Assembly (NCBI GenBank): GCA_003858485.1
Contig: RQYD01000025.1
Span: 1-51,476 of the forward strand
DNA from: Clostridiales bacterium COT073_COT-073
Lineage (GTDB): Bacteria; Bacillota; Clostridia; Lachnospirales; Vallitaleaceae
Direction of reading: 5' to 3'
Length of the DNA stretch: 51,476 bases
Positions 16,782 to 25,737 of the stretch are shown one piece after another. A program made the translations under genes and the position numbers. Positions within the stretch are counted from its first letter, which is position 1; each line of letters starts with the position of its first letter. The notes under the pieces are model-generated. The model did no database searches. It worked only from the letters and a program-made list of their open reading frames with translations, and was not told the DNA's origin.

Positions 16782-16872
16782 CAGTGGGATAATAGTCACC
16801 ACTCAAGTGAAAATTTTATCTGAAAGTGAAACAATAAAAAAATAGAATAGAGCATGATCAAGTGGCCAGGCA

Positions 16873-16910
16873 AAAGCACATGGAAAGGAGCAGTCCAATC
16901 CATGTGCTTT
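16873..16910. terminator. Hairpin between the convergent epimerase-like gene and htpG
   Basis: A perfect 12-bp stem, AAAGCACATGGA with TCCATGTGCTTT, and a 14-nt loop, about 118 nt past the htpG stop. The T-runs on both sides are short, so it is a plausible but not strong bidirectional terminator. Confidence 0.5.
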
Positions 16911-17027
16911 GATATTTTAAAAGCTATATTTGCAGTCCTTTATCATCACCGGTTTGCAAACAAAACGGCAGTTCTTGTGGGCGAGGATAAATGCGAGGCA
17001 TTTGTTCCGGGGCCGGGAAACAACCCT

Positions 17028-18905
17028 TTATTTCTCCAGGAATAACTCCATGATCTGGTTGCTTCTTTCCAGAAAAGCTGTCATCCGTTCAGCTTCCAGC
17101 GGTTTATGGCTAAGCAGTGCCAAATCATAAATTTGATGGCAAAGCAGGCTTACTGTATCGGTATCAGCATTTGGATTTTCCAGCAGATAGGTGACCAGCC
17201 GGTTATTTTTGTTTAAAAGCAGGATTTCCTCGCTGGGGGCTGCACCCAGATCCATCCCCATAAAACCATACATTTTCATCATATCCTGCATTCTCCGTTT
17301 TTCTTCAGAAAGTAAAACCATACCGGAGATTTGCTGATCTTTTAAGGCTTCAACGGAGATCTTCAAATCTTCTTTGGCCAAAGCCTTTTGGAAGATTTTT
17401 TCCAGGTTTTCGGTCAGACTTTTCTTCACATCTTCGCTCATGCTTTCCCCGGTCTTCATTTCGGCAGTAATGTCTGAGTCAATTCGTAGAAAATGCAGCT
17501 TATGCTCGGGGTCATCACTTTCTAATCTTTGTAAAAACGGCTGGTCAATGGTATGTCCCATTTCAATGGCATTTAATCCGTTTTTGACAAAGGCAGCAAG
17601 ATATGAAGCCTGTAAATTACGGTCAGTAAAGTAGTAGACATTATCATTGCCGGCCTTTTCCCGGTATTCCGGCAGGGTCAGATAATTATGGTCAATATCC
17701 TTAAAAATTAAAATATCTTTGACTTTTTCAAAGAACTTATCATCTTTTAAGCAACCGTATTTGACAAAGGGATGAATATCCGCCCAAAATTTTTCATAGG
17801 CTTCGGTACGTTCTTTTTTAAACAGCGAGTTTAACTTATCAGCCACTTTTTTGGTGATATAATCACTCAGCTTACGAACAAAGCCGTCATTTTGTAAAAA
17901 GCTACGTGAAACATTCAGCGGCAGATCCGGGCAATCAATGATACCTTTAAGCAAAAGCAAAAACTCGGGGATCACTTCCTTGATGTTGTCAGCAATAAAG
18001 ACTTGACTGTTATACAGTTTGATTTGCCCTTCCATGGTATCAAATTCATTTTTAAGTTTTGGGAAATACAGAATTCCCTTTAAACGGAAAGGATAATCCA
18101 TATTTAAATGAATCCAGAAATGTGGTTCATTAAAATCGGTAAAGGTGTTGCGGTAAAATTCTTTATATTCTTCTTCCGTTACTTCGCTGGGCTGCTTTAA
18201 ATAAAGAGGAGTCGGAGTGTTCAGAGGTGTTTCTTCTTTTATAATAATATCTCCGTTTTCATCTTTTTCGGGCTGGGCATCGGCATTTTTTAAATAAATG
18301 GGATAGGGCATAAAAGAACAATATTTGCGAATGGTTTCGCGCATTGCCCATTCATTTAAATATTTTTTACCATCTTCATTGACATATAAAATAATGTCAG
18401 TACCATATGTTTGACGGCTGCCGGCGCTCATTTCATATTCAGCACCACCCTCGCATAGCCATTTGACCGGAACAGCGCCTTTTTGATGGGAAAGAGTTTG
18501 GATTTCCACTTTTTCCGCCACCATAAAAGCAGAGTAAAAACCAAGGCCGAAATGGCCGATAATTTGCTCGCCTTCATCCTTATCTTTATACTTTTCTAAA
18601 AAATCATATGCCCCGGAAAAGGCGATTTGATTGATATATTTTTTGACTTCTTCTTCGGTCATACCAATTCCCCGGTCAGAAAAAGTAATAGTGCCGGCGC
18701 TTTCACTGATGGTGATATCGATCCGATAATCGGGCTCGCCTTCCATGTCGGCTTCGCCAAGCGAAACCATTTTTTTTAATTTGGTCATGGCATCGGAGCT
18801 GTTAGATACCAACTCCCGCACAAAAATGTCGATATCTGAATACAGCCATTTCTTAATAATCGGGAAAATATTTTCACTGTGAATGGATAAACTACCTTTT
18901 TCCAT
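17028..18905 (-). CDS. htpG: Molecular chaperone HtpG (Hsp90)
   Basis: 625 aa cytosolic ATP-dependent chaperone. The GHKL ATPase domain is complete: ELVSNSSDAMTKL with the magnesium-binding Asn (about 35), DRGIGMTEEE, and the lid/GHFGLGFYSAF segment. The middle domain has the NVSRSFLQ catalytic-loop region with its arginine (about 330), and a C-terminal dimerisation domain follows. Length is normal for bacterial HtpG. An AGGAGG site lies 6 nt before the ATG. It is transcribed alone from its own promoter and converges on the peptide operon. Confidence 0.97.
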   Translation of the reverse strand: MEKGSLSIHSENIFPIIKKWLYSDIDIFVRELVSNSSDAMTKLKKMVSLGEADMEGEPDYRIDITISESAGTITFSDRGIGMTEEEVKKYINQIAFSGAYDFLEKYKDKDEGEQIIGHFGLGFYSAFMVAEKVEIQTLSHQKGAVPVKWLCEGGAEYEMSAGSRQTYGTDIILYVNEDGKKYLNEWAMRETIRKYCSFMPYPIYLKNADAQPEKDENGDIIIKEETPLNTPTPLYLKQPSEVTEEEYKEFYRNTFTDFNEPHFWIHLNMDYPFRLKGILYFPKLKNEFDTMEGQIKLYNSQVFIADNIKEVIPEFLLLLKGIIDCPDLPLNVSRSFLQNDGFVRKLSDYITKKVADKLNSLFKKERTEAYEKFWADIHPFVKYGCLKDDKFFEKVKDILIFKDIDHNYLTLPEYREKAGNDNVYYFTDRNLQASYLAAFVKNGLNAIEMGHTIDQPFLQRLESDDPEHKLHFLRIDSDITAEMKTGESMSEDVKKSLTENLEKIFQKALAKEDLKISVEALKDQQISGMVLLSEEKRRMQDMMKMYGFMGMDLGAAPSEEILLLNKNNRLVTYLLENPNADTDTVSLLCHQIYDLALLSHKPLEAERMTAFLERSNQIMELFLEK

Positions 18906-18931
18906 GTCTGCCTCCTAAAATCTTTGATTGT

Positions 18932-18982
18932 AATATGTCTGCACATATTCATTATTCTACACGGAGAAAGCAGGAATGTCCA
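18932..18982 (-). promoter_or_regulatory. htpG promoter with a palindrome at the start site
   Basis: Read on the minus strand: TGGACA (18977-18982), 17-nt spacer, TAGAAT (18954-18959). A perfect 7-bp inverted repeat, AATATGT-CTGC-ACATATT (18932-18949), overlaps the predicted transcription start. It is neither CIRCE nor a CtsR heptad repeat, so the regulator is unknown. Confidence 0.6.
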
Positions 18983-19059
18983 TCTTGGGAATGCTTTCTA
19001 ATCATTTTATAATTAATTTCTAATTATATTTTAAGTTAAATGCCGCCAAATTATAACCA

Positions 19060-19105
19060 AATTCCGCAAATAGCGGACGACTTTCCAGTAGCCAATGGTT
19101 ATACT
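19060..19105 (+). promoter_or_regulatory. Promoter and palindrome block of the second Rpn gene
   Basis: AATTCCGCAAATAGCGGAC (19060-19078) overlaps GACGAC (19076-19081), followed by an 18-nt spacer and TATACT (19100-19105). The minus-strand block at 1395-1350 has the same order and spacing. The leader would be about 220 nt, and I see nothing defined in it. The rest of the 424-nt gap 18906-19329 contains the htpG promoter. Confidence 0.6.
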
Positions 19106-19329
19106 GGTGTTAACAGGGCAGGGAATGATATTTTCCAAAGGGATAATGTTTGCTTTAAAAGACCGATTAGCGGTATAAGCCGGTAATCAGAAAGATAAGT
19201 TGTAAATAAAGTGTCAGTAAAATTTTAAAAATTTAGATGCACAAGATTGGTCTGTAGGATAAGCCAATAAGAGAAGACTGAAAATTTACTGGTAAAAACG
19301 GGGAAAATACTTTATAATGAAAGGAGAGA

Positions 19330-20214
19330 ATGATGGGAAATCAGGAGCGTGATCATCAAAATGAGATCGACATTTGCAGGGAACAGGCGGAAAAATTTTC
19401 GCTGTGCAATGACTATGCCTTTAAAATCGTGTTTGGCAGTGAAGAGAATAAAGATATCTTGGCCGCCTTTTTAGAGGTGGTTACGAAAATGAAGAAAGCC
19501 GATTTTTTGGAATTAAGGATTGAAAATCCGACGTTGATGCCGGAATATAAGGAGAAAAAGTTAGGGATTGTTGACTTGAAAATCATTTTAAAAGACGGGC
19601 AGAAAGTGAATATTGAAATTCAAAATTTTTGGAGTGCTTCTTTTTCTAAGAGAAGTCTGTATTATTGGTCAAAAATGTATGCCGAAGATTTTTTATCCGG
19701 GGAAGATTATCAAAAATTAAATAAATGTATTTCCATTAATTTGATTCGTGATAGATTTCCTCTATCGACCAAAACACATTCGGTTTATCAAGTACTGGAA
19801 AGGGATACATATACCAAATTGGATGATTCGCTGGAACTTCATTTTTTGGATTTAAGTAAGGCAAAAGCGGACGATGGTCTGGGTGAATTAAAGAAATGGC
19901 TGGTTTTTATTCAAACCGAGGAAAGAAAGGAGAGAATGGCAATGGCTCAGGGGAATGCAATGCTGGAAAAAGCAAATGATGTGATGGATCGCTTTTATCT
20001 GGATCCGGAAGCCAGAAAGCAGTACGAAGCGGCAATGAAAATAGAAAGCGATTATCGAATGTTTGAAAATGAATTTAAACGCCGGGGGATGGAAGAAGGA
20101 ATTGCCCAAGGTATCAATCAGGCTAATTATGCGATGGCTCAAAAATTAAAAGCAAAGGGCTTTTCGGTTTCGGAGATAGAAGAATTAACCGGTTTAAAAC
20201 CGGAACAGATTTGA
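19330..20214 (+). CDS. PD-(D/E)XK nuclease family transposase (Rpn-related)
   Basis: 294 aa, PDDEXK_2-type Rpn relative. It has the NDYAFKIVFG motif (27-36) and the core VDLKI (Asp82) and EIQ (Glu96, Gln98); Gln replacing Lys in the (D/E)xK motif is common in this branch. The C-terminus carries the same short module as the first Rpn gene (AKGFSVSEIEELTGLKPEQ). The two proteins otherwise differ widely, so they are family members rather than recent copies. Its role in recombination is inferred from the family. GGAG lies before the ATG at 19330; a second in-frame ATG follows directly. A truncated MITE-like copy lies just downstream. Confidence 0.88.
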   Translation: MMGNQERDHQNEIDICREQAEKFSLCNDYAFKIVFGSEENKDILAAFLEVVTKMKKADFLELRIENPTLMPEYKEKKLGIVDLKIILKDGQKVNIEIQNFWSASFSKRSLYYWSKMYAEDFLSGEDYQKLNKCISINLIRDRFPLSTKTHSVYQVLERDTYTKLDDSLELHFLDLSKAKADDGLGELKKWLVFIQTEERKERMAMAQGNAMLEKANDVMDRFYLDPEARKQYEAAMKIESDYRMFENEFKRRGMEEGIAQGINQANYAMAQKLKAKGFSVSEIEELTGLKPEQI

Positions 20215-20277
20215 AGCATTTGGCCTGACGTTGGGAACACTACGACAGCTCCTACTTTGAAGTGCGCAAGCATGTAC

Positions 20278-20370
20278 GCCATCTTGCATAGTATGTGGCG
20301 AAAGCGGGGGAACCCATGTGCCCGCTCTCTGGAGCGGGATAGAGCCAAAAAAGACTGTGGGAAAGTTGAG
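20278..20370. mobile_element. Truncated copy of the MITE-like element at 14513-14754
   Basis: Matches 14661-14753 along its whole length with only a few substitutions. It includes the GCCATCTT hairpin, the CCCGCTC/GAGCGGG hairpin and the right terminus GTGGGAAAGTTGAG. The left half and left terminal repeat are absent. It begins about 64 nt after the second Rpn gene. In the gap 20215-20611 I also see a terminator candidate at 20391-20430 and a solitary GCCGATAA at 20453. Confidence 0.8.
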
Positions 20371-20390
20371 CTAACTATACAGCATATAAA

Positions 20391-20430
20391 AGAAAGAATT
20401 GCCTGATTTGAGCGAATTTCTTTCTTTTTT
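20391..20430 (+). terminator. Hairpin with T-run before the LuxE-like gene
   Basis: AGAAAGAATT pairs with AATTTCTTTCT with one bulge, and a run of T follows to 20430. It would end transcription of the Rpn gene and insulate the biosynthetic cluster. The stem is A-T rich, so strength is uncertain. Confidence 0.5.
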
Positions 20431-20611
20431 ATCTATTTTTTTAGTCAAATGTGCCGATAAGTATAAAGCATATTGAAGAAAATTGAAAATTTAAAATACA
20501 GTAACTTAAGATTGCCCAGCGCACATTTGGTTTTTAGAGAAATGCCGAATAGCGGATATATACCATAAGTGAAGTTGAATGCTTCAATTAGAGGAAACGA
20601 GAGGAACTGAG

Positions 20612-21691
20612 ATGACAGATTATAACAATATTTTGAAAGTGGAGCCATTTGCTTTATCCAAAGAAGAAAAAAGACAGTTTTTAATGAAACAGGTTAACGA
20701 GCTTACCAGGTTTCATTATGAACATTGCATATCTTATACAAAGGTATTGGATTTTTTAGGCTATGATAGAAACAAAATGTATTCTTTGGAAACACTTCCA
20801 TTTCTTCCAATTCGAATGTTTAAAGAATTTGAGATGCTGAGCGTTTCGAAAGAGGAGGTTTTTAAACGAATTACTTCTTCGGGAACAACGGGTCAGAGTG
20901 TGTCTGAAATTTTTTTGGATAAAGAAACAGCATTAAATCAGCAGAAGACTTTGATTCGGATTATGGGTGATTTTATTCCGGAAATGCGGATGCCGATGAT
21001 TATTTTAGATACAGAGCGAGTAATTAGAGACAGGAACTTTTTTTCGGCCAGAAAAGCAGGTATTTTAGGTTTTTCGCTTTTTGCCAGAGATAAGATTTAT
21101 GCACTGGATGATGAGATGAATTTGGATATTCCGGCACTTCAAACTTTTTTGGCAAAGCATAGTGAGAAACCAATATTGGTATTTGGCTATACTTTCATGA
21201 TTTGGCAATATTTTTATCAGGAACTTTTTAGAAGAGGAATGATGCTGGATTTTTCAAATGCAATTTTAATTCACGGTGGTGGGTGGAAAAAACTTCAAAA
21301 TCTTAATATATCCGTGGAAAAGTTTAAAAGAGGATTATATGAAGTTTGTGGAGTGAAGAAGATTCATGATTATTATGGCATGGTAGAGCAGACAGGTACT
21401 ATTTATATGACATGTGAGAATGGGTATATGCATACAAGTGTCTATTCGGACATTATCACAAGACGAGCTGAGGATTTTTCGATATGTGAATTTGAAGAAA
21501 AAGGAATTGTGCAATTAATATCATTGATTCCACGGTCTTATCCCGGTCATAATTTGTTGACAGAAGATGAAGCAATCATTTTGGGCGAGGATGATTGTCC
21601 ATGTGGACGTAAAGGGAAATATTTTAAAATTTCAGGTAGGATCCAGAATGCTGAGGTTAGGGGGTGCAGTGATACTTATGCAGGCAGATAA
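20612..21691 (+). CDS. LuxE-like acyl-protein synthetase (ANL-type acyl-activating enzyme)
   Basis: 359 aa. In luminous bacteria LuxE adenylates a fatty acid and passes the acyl group to the LuxC reductase. The phosphate-binding motif SSGTTGQ (89-95) is intact, the LuxE core around ILIHGGGWKK and YYGMVEQTG is clear, and the C-terminus carries CPCGRKG, a Cys pair seen in LuxE-like and CapK-like proteins. The start at 20612 is chosen because AGAGGA lies upstream of it; the ATG at 20579 is not supported. It overlaps the LuxC-like gene by 14 nt. No luciferase genes are present, so the aldehyde is for biosynthesis. The gene is visibly more AT-rich than the peptide operon. Confidence 0.85.
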   Translation: MTDYNNILKVEPFALSKEEKRQFLMKQVNELTRFHYEHCISYTKVLDFLGYDRNKMYSLETLPFLPIRMFKEFEMLSVSKEEVFKRITSSGTTGQSVSEIFLDKETALNQQKTLIRIMGDFIPEMRMPMIILDTERVIRDRNFFSARKAGILGFSLFARDKIYALDDEMNLDIPALQTFLAKHSEKPILVFGYTFMIWQYFYQELFRRGMMLDFSNAILIHGGGWKKLQNLNISVEKFKRGLYEVCGVKKIHDYYGMVEQTGTIYMTCENGYMHTSVYSDIITRRAEDFSICEFEEKGIVQLISLIPRSYPGHNLLTEDEAIILGEDDCPCGRKGKYFKISGRIQNAEVRGCSDTYAGR

Positions 21692-22883
21692 AATAATGTA
21701 TTATCTGGGAAATGAAGAATTGCATCCAAGACCGCTGAAAATTTTTGATGAGCGGGTAATGAATTTTTTAGAGGATTTGTCAAGAACTCTCAGAAAAAAC
21801 CCACAGGCTCAAAAATATGCAGATATTATTACTTTTGCTTTTTGGATTCGAAAGAGAAATATTCAAAAAAAGAAAGAGAAGTATCAAAGCGAACTCATTC
21901 GAGTGGGACGTGGAATTGTATTTCATATCGCCCCATCGAATATTCCGGTAAATTTTGCTTTTTCGCTAGTATTTGGTTTACTCTCCGGCAATACAAATGT
22001 TGTGCGGATATCGACCAAAGAATCTGAACAATACACAATCATAATGAATTGTATGCGTAATGTATTGGGCAGTAAAGCAGATTATCAAGTGGTAAGAGAA
22101 AATATTGTTGTTGTATCCTATCTGCATGATTCGAAGATTACAGATTATTTTTCATCAATATGTGATATTCGGGTTGTTTGGGGTGGAAACGAAACAATCA
22201 ATGAAGTTAGGAAGTCAAAGTTAAAACCGAAGGCAACAGAAGTGACATTTGCCGATCGCTATTCTTTTTCTATTCTATCAGTAAAAAATATTTTGGCGAT
22301 GGATGAAAAGCAATTAAGAAAATTAGCAAAGGACTTTTATAATGATACCTATTTGATTGATCAAAATGCTTGTTCATCTCCTCATTTGATTGTATGGAAA
22401 AAAGATAAAGAGATTTCGAAGGAAGATTGTGAGTTGGCAAAGAGAGTGTTTTGGAATCGGATATCCGATGAGGCTAAGAAATGGAAGTTATCTGAAATGG
22501 CAGTAATGGAAAAATATACATCAGCTTGCCGGTATGCAGTTCAGAAAAAAGAAGTACAAAAATTGCATTCTTACAGCAACCGAGTCTATGTTTTGGATTT
22601 GGACTTTGTTTCTGAAGAAACAGCCGATATTCGAGGGCGATTCGGCTTGTTTTGCCAAGTGGAGATAAGCTCTTATCCGGAAATCTTGCCTTTGTTTGGC
22701 CAGGATACACAGACCATTACATATCAAGGTATTGATAGCAGAGAGCTGGGAGAATTTTTAGTAGAATATGGAGTGTGTGGCGTTGATCGGATCGTTCCGG
22801 TCGGGAAGTCACTGGATTTGGATTTGATCTGGGACGGATATGATATTATCTGTTCGATGTCCCGGGTAATATGGCATGAATAA
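21678..22883 (+). CDS. LuxC-like acyl-CoA/acyl-protein reductase
   Basis: 401 aa, aldehyde-dehydrogenase fold. LuxC reduces an activated acyl group to an aldehyde with NADPH. Visible features are the nucleotide-binding stretch around HIAPSNIPVNFAFS, the LLSGNTNVVRIS segment and the candidate catalytic cysteine Cys232 in DQNACSSPH. Length is somewhat shorter than LuxC of luminous bacteria (about 480). The start at 21678 follows a GGGGG-rich site inside the LuxE-like gene; the start could also be 21648 or 21696. The overlap with LuxE suggests a fixed ratio of the two subunits. Confidence 0.83.
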   Translation: MQADKIMYYLGNEELHPRPLKIFDERVMNFLEDLSRTLRKNPQAQKYADIITFAFWIRKRNIQKKKEKYQSELIRVGRGIVFHIAPSNIPVNFAFSLVFGLLSGNTNVVRISTKESEQYTIIMNCMRNVLGSKADYQVVRENIVVVSYLHDSKITDYFSSICDIRVVWGGNETINEVRKSKLKPKATEVTFADRYSFSILSVKNILAMDEKQLRKLAKDFYNDTYLIDQNACSSPHLIVWKKDKEISKEDCELAKRVFWNRISDEAKKWKLSEMAVMEKYTSACRYAVQKKEVQKLHSYSNRVYVLDLDFVSEETADIRGRFGLFCQVEISSYPEILPLFGQDTQTITYQGIDSRELGEFLVEYGVCGVDRIVPVGKSLDLDLIWDGYDIICSMSRVIWHE

Positions 22884-22906
22884 TGAGTTAGAGTGGAGGC
22901 TCAGCT

Positions 22907-23944
22907 GTGAATCGTTTTGATGAATTATGCATATTTAGAGTAGCAGAACTGTCGGATACTGATCGGATTATGTCTTTTATTAAAAAATATTGGAAAGATA
23001 CTCATATATTAGCAAATAACAGACCTTTTTTTCTGTATGAATTTGCCCACAAAGACCATTTGAATGTTTTTTTGACAGAAGATAGAAAAACCGGGGAAAT
23101 ACAGGCGATGATGGGATTTTTTTCGTATTCATTTGATGAAAAATCAGAGCAGACGGATTATAGTGGATCAATTTTAAAAGTTCGGGATGATTGCTCAATC
23201 CCTCTGCTTGGAATTGAAACCATAAAACGTTTTTTTGAAAATAAAAGACCAAGGCAATATATTGGGAACGGGTCGAATCCGATTACAGCATTGCCTTGGC
23301 AAAAGAGAGCACTAAGACATTATACGGGAAAACTCAAACATTATTATCGGTTGAATGAAAATGCGGAATACCAAATTGCACAAATTTCGGAAAAACGAAT
23401 TTTAAGAATCGAGTTTCAACAAGAATATTATTTACAACATTATAAAGATGCCGAAGAACTATATGCAGTTTTTGACGAGAGTGCTTTTAAAAATCGATTA
23501 CCATATAAAGACAAATGGTATATTAAAAAAAGGTACTTTGATCATCCAATTTATCGCTATTTTGTTTGCGGAATCAATGATGGTGGAAAAGTTGATGCCG
23601 TATTGATTGGCAGAGAGGTGTCTCATAATGGCTCAAAAATATTCCGGATTGTGGATCTGTTGGGAGATTGTTCAAAGTTCAGAGGAACAGGAAAGGCATG
23701 GGAGCAGTTGATGCAACAAGAAGGATATGAATATGTTGATATTTATCAATATGGGATGGATGCTGAGGTTTTAAGACAAGCTGGCTTTATTGACAAAGAA
23801 GAAACCTTGAATAATATTGTGCCTAATTATTTTGAACCTTTTGTACAAGAAAATATTGATATATATTTTCATACTCCTTGTTCAAACAGCTATATTTTTA
23901 AAGCAGATGGCGATCAGGATAGGCCGAATTTTGGAAATGTTTAG
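22907..23944 (+). CDS. GNAT-like acyltransferase domain protein, function unknown
   Basis: 345 aa. The opening FRVAELSDTDRIMSFIKKYWK resembles the first strand and helix of GNAT N-acetyltransferases. The C-terminal half (from about residue 200, ending near YVDIYQYGMDAEVLRQAGF) also looks like a GNAT or FemAB repeat. No clear acetyl-CoA loop is visible. The GTG start at 22907 has GTGGAGG upstream. It lies between the LuxC-like gene and the first transketolase, with 12 nt to the latter, so it belongs to the cluster. It might N-acylate an amino sugar or transfer the product of the pathway; this is a guess. Confidence 0.55.
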   Translation: MNRFDELCIFRVAELSDTDRIMSFIKKYWKDTHILANNRPFFLYEFAHKDHLNVFLTEDRKTGEIQAMMGFFSYSFDEKSEQTDYSGSILKVRDDCSIPLLGIETIKRFFENKRPRQYIGNGSNPITALPWQKRALRHYTGKLKHYYRLNENAEYQIAQISEKRILRIEFQQEYYLQHYKDAEELYAVFDESAFKNRLPYKDKWYIKKRYFDHPIYRYFVCGINDGGKVDAVLIGREVSHNGSKIFRIVDLLGDCSKFRGTGKAWEQLMQQEGYEYVDIYQYGMDAEVLRQAGFIDKEETLNNIVPNYFEPFVQENIDIYFHTPCSNSYIFKADGDQDRPNFGNV

Positions 23945-23956
23945 GAGAATAGATTC

Positions 23957-24760
23957 ATGAAAGAAGACATGAAATATTTAAAGGGAAAAATTTATGAGAT
24001 GAAAAAAGAAGCGCTGGCAATGGCGCTTCGTGCAGGGAAAACCGGTTCTCATCTGGGGGGTGGATTTTCTTGTATGGAGATTATGGCGGTACTGTATTTG
24101 AAGATTATGGATTTAAAAAAAGACCGGTTTTTTATTGGAAAGGCACATGCAGTGCTTGCTTATTATACAGCCTTACAACAGGCAGGGTATCTTAAACAGT
24201 CGGACTTGCTTGAATTTGAACAAAATGGATCAATCCTTCCCGGACATCCTTTACGTAATATTGAAAAAGGCATTTATTACTCCGGCGGGAGTTTAGGGAT
24301 GGCTTTTTCTGTAGCTGTAGGAAGTGCGCTACATCTGAAAAAAACAGATCCGAAAGCAAAAGTGTATGTTTTGCTTGGGGATGGAGAGTGCCAGGAAGGA
24401 AGCATATGGGAAGCGGTTATGGCAGCTGCACATTTTGGGCTTTCCAATATGGTGTGCATTATTGACAAAAACGACCTTCAATATGACGGAAGTACGAAAA
24501 GTATTTTAGGAATACAGGATTTTTCTAAAAGATTTCGGGCTTTTAATTGGGATAGTGTTTCCGTAAATGGTCATTGCATTGAGGAATTGGTAAAAGCATT
24601 ATCGATTTCGCAAACGGGTAAGCCATTATTGATTGAAGCAAATACCAAGAAAGGGAATGGGATCTCTTTTATGGAAAATAATTTGGAGTATCATCATAAT
24701 GTGTTAACCCACGAGCAGTATGAATTGGCTTTGCAAGAATTATCTAAGGAGTATGAATAA
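23957..24760 (+). CDS. Transketolase N-terminal subunit, pair 1
   Basis: 267 aa thiamine-diphosphate-binding half of a split transketolase. The TPP motif is present (GDGECQEG, with KND about 28 residues on), as are KTGSHLGGGFS and the substrate-site histidines in KAHAV. Transketolases move a two-carbon ketol unit between a ketose and an aldehyde. The C-terminal half is the next gene. A second, diverged pair lies at 27027-28856. In this setting the acceptor could be the LuxC product. A GGAG site precedes the start. Confidence 0.88.
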   Translation: MKEDMKYLKGKIYEMKKEALAMALRAGKTGSHLGGGFSCMEIMAVLYLKIMDLKKDRFFIGKAHAVLAYYTALQQAGYLKQSDLLEFEQNGSILPGHPLRNIEKGIYYSGGSLGMAFSVAVGSALHLKKTDPKAKVYVLLGDGECQEGSIWEAVMAAAHFGLSNMVCIIDKNDLQYDGSTKSILGIQDFSKRFRAFNWDSVSVNGHCIEELVKALSISQTGKPLLIEANTKKGNGISFMENNLEYHHNVLTHEQYELALQELSKEYE

Positions 24761-24761
24761 T

Positions 24762-25733
24762 ATGCAAGAAATATCAAGTAGAGATATCAGAGCATGGTCA
24801 AAATTCGGACAAAAAGGATCAGTTTTTGGCGTGGCGTTGCCCCGGATTGCAGAGGAAGACGAATCGGTATATGTGTTGACGGCTGATTTGATGCGCTTAT
24901 CAGGGTTGCAACGTTTTCATAATCTATATCCGGATAAGTTGGTCAATGTGGGAATTGCAGAACAAAATATGATTGGGATAGCTTCCGGATTAGCTTTTGA
25001 AGGGAATTCCGTCTTTGCGACTACCTATGCGTCTTTTATTACCATGAGATGTTATGAACAAATTCGTCATAATCTCGGTTATCAAAATGCAGATGTAAAA
25101 TTGATCGGTTCCTCGTCCGGTTTAGTGATGGGATTTTCCGGAAATACACATTATACCTATGAAGATATAGGAATTATGCGGATGATACCCAATATTAAGA
25201 TTTTATCACCATGTGATGCACTGGAAGCTTATAAAATGACATATCTGGCATATCAAACGAAAGGACCAGTGTATATTCGTTTGTCAGGTAGTTTGCAAAA
25301 TCCGATTGTTTATAAGGAAGATTATGTACTGGAGATCGGTAAGGCAATCACATTGCGTGAAGGAAAAGATGTGGTTATATTTACCACAGGTTCGATGGTT
25401 TCGGAAAGTCTAAAGGCGGCTGAAAAGCTTGCCGCAGAAAAAATCAATGCCACTGTGGTGAATATGCACACCATTTCGCCGCTGGATCATGAGATTATTG
25501 AGCGGCATTTAGAAGCTTCGCTTTTTGTTACGGTGGAAGAACATCGGATGTCAGGAGGATTGTATTCTGCTATTTGTGAGTATATTTCATTAAAAAAACG
25601 AAGGCCACCTCATTTGTCAATCGGAATTCATAAGCCATATCTTCCGGTTGGAGATTATGAGTATTTGAAAAAATTATGTGGTTTGAACAGTGAGGATATT
25701 GCTTTTAAAATTTTGGAGGTATTGAAAAAATAA
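24762..25733 (+). CDS. Transketolase C-terminal subunit, pair 1
   Basis: 323 aa, pyrimidine-binding and C-terminal domains of a split transketolase. The catalytic glutamate motif NVGIAEQNM is present, followed by the ATTYASF segment and a C-terminal transketolase domain with VVNMHTISPLD and VEEHRMSGGL. The start at 24762 has AAGGAG about 10 nt upstream; an in-frame ATG at 24753 is too close to that site. It follows its partner with no spacer. The subunits together would make one active site at the interface. Confidence 0.87.
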   Translation: MQEISSRDIRAWSKFGQKGSVFGVALPRIAEEDESVYVLTADLMRLSGLQRFHNLYPDKLVNVGIAEQNMIGIASGLAFEGNSVFATTYASFITMRCYEQIRHNLGYQNADVKLIGSSSGLVMGFSGNTHYTYEDIGIMRMIPNIKILSPCDALEAYKMTYLAYQTKGPVYIRLSGSLQNPIVYKEDYVLEIGKAITLREGKDVVIFTTGSMVSESLKAAEKLAAEKINATVVNMHTISPLDHEIIERHLEASLFVTVEEHRMSGGLYSAICEYISLKKRRPPHLSIGIHKPYLPVGDYEYLKKLCGLNSEDIAFKILEVLKK

Positions 25734-25737
25734 AAAG

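Noticed and set aside
16854-17130. Short overlapping plus-strand ORFs near the htpG 3' end
   Set aside because: They cover a hairpin and the antisense of htpG, lack ribosome sites and have no protein-like composition.
19313-19318. TATAAT immediately before the second Rpn gene
   Set aside because: The transcript would start at or within the ribosome binding site; the block at 19060-19105, shared with the other Rpn gene, is a better promoter candidate.
20453-20460. GCCGATAA before the LuxE-like gene, suggesting a sigma-28 promoter
   Set aside because: No TAAA-like -35 lies 15 nt upstream (TATT is the best). Similar isolated sites at 34828 and 30318 also lack a properly spaced -35.
20612-22883. 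Bioluminescence system suggested by LuxE and LuxC similarity
   Set aside because: No luxA, luxB or luxD-type gene is present; neighbours are sugar and acyl enzymes.
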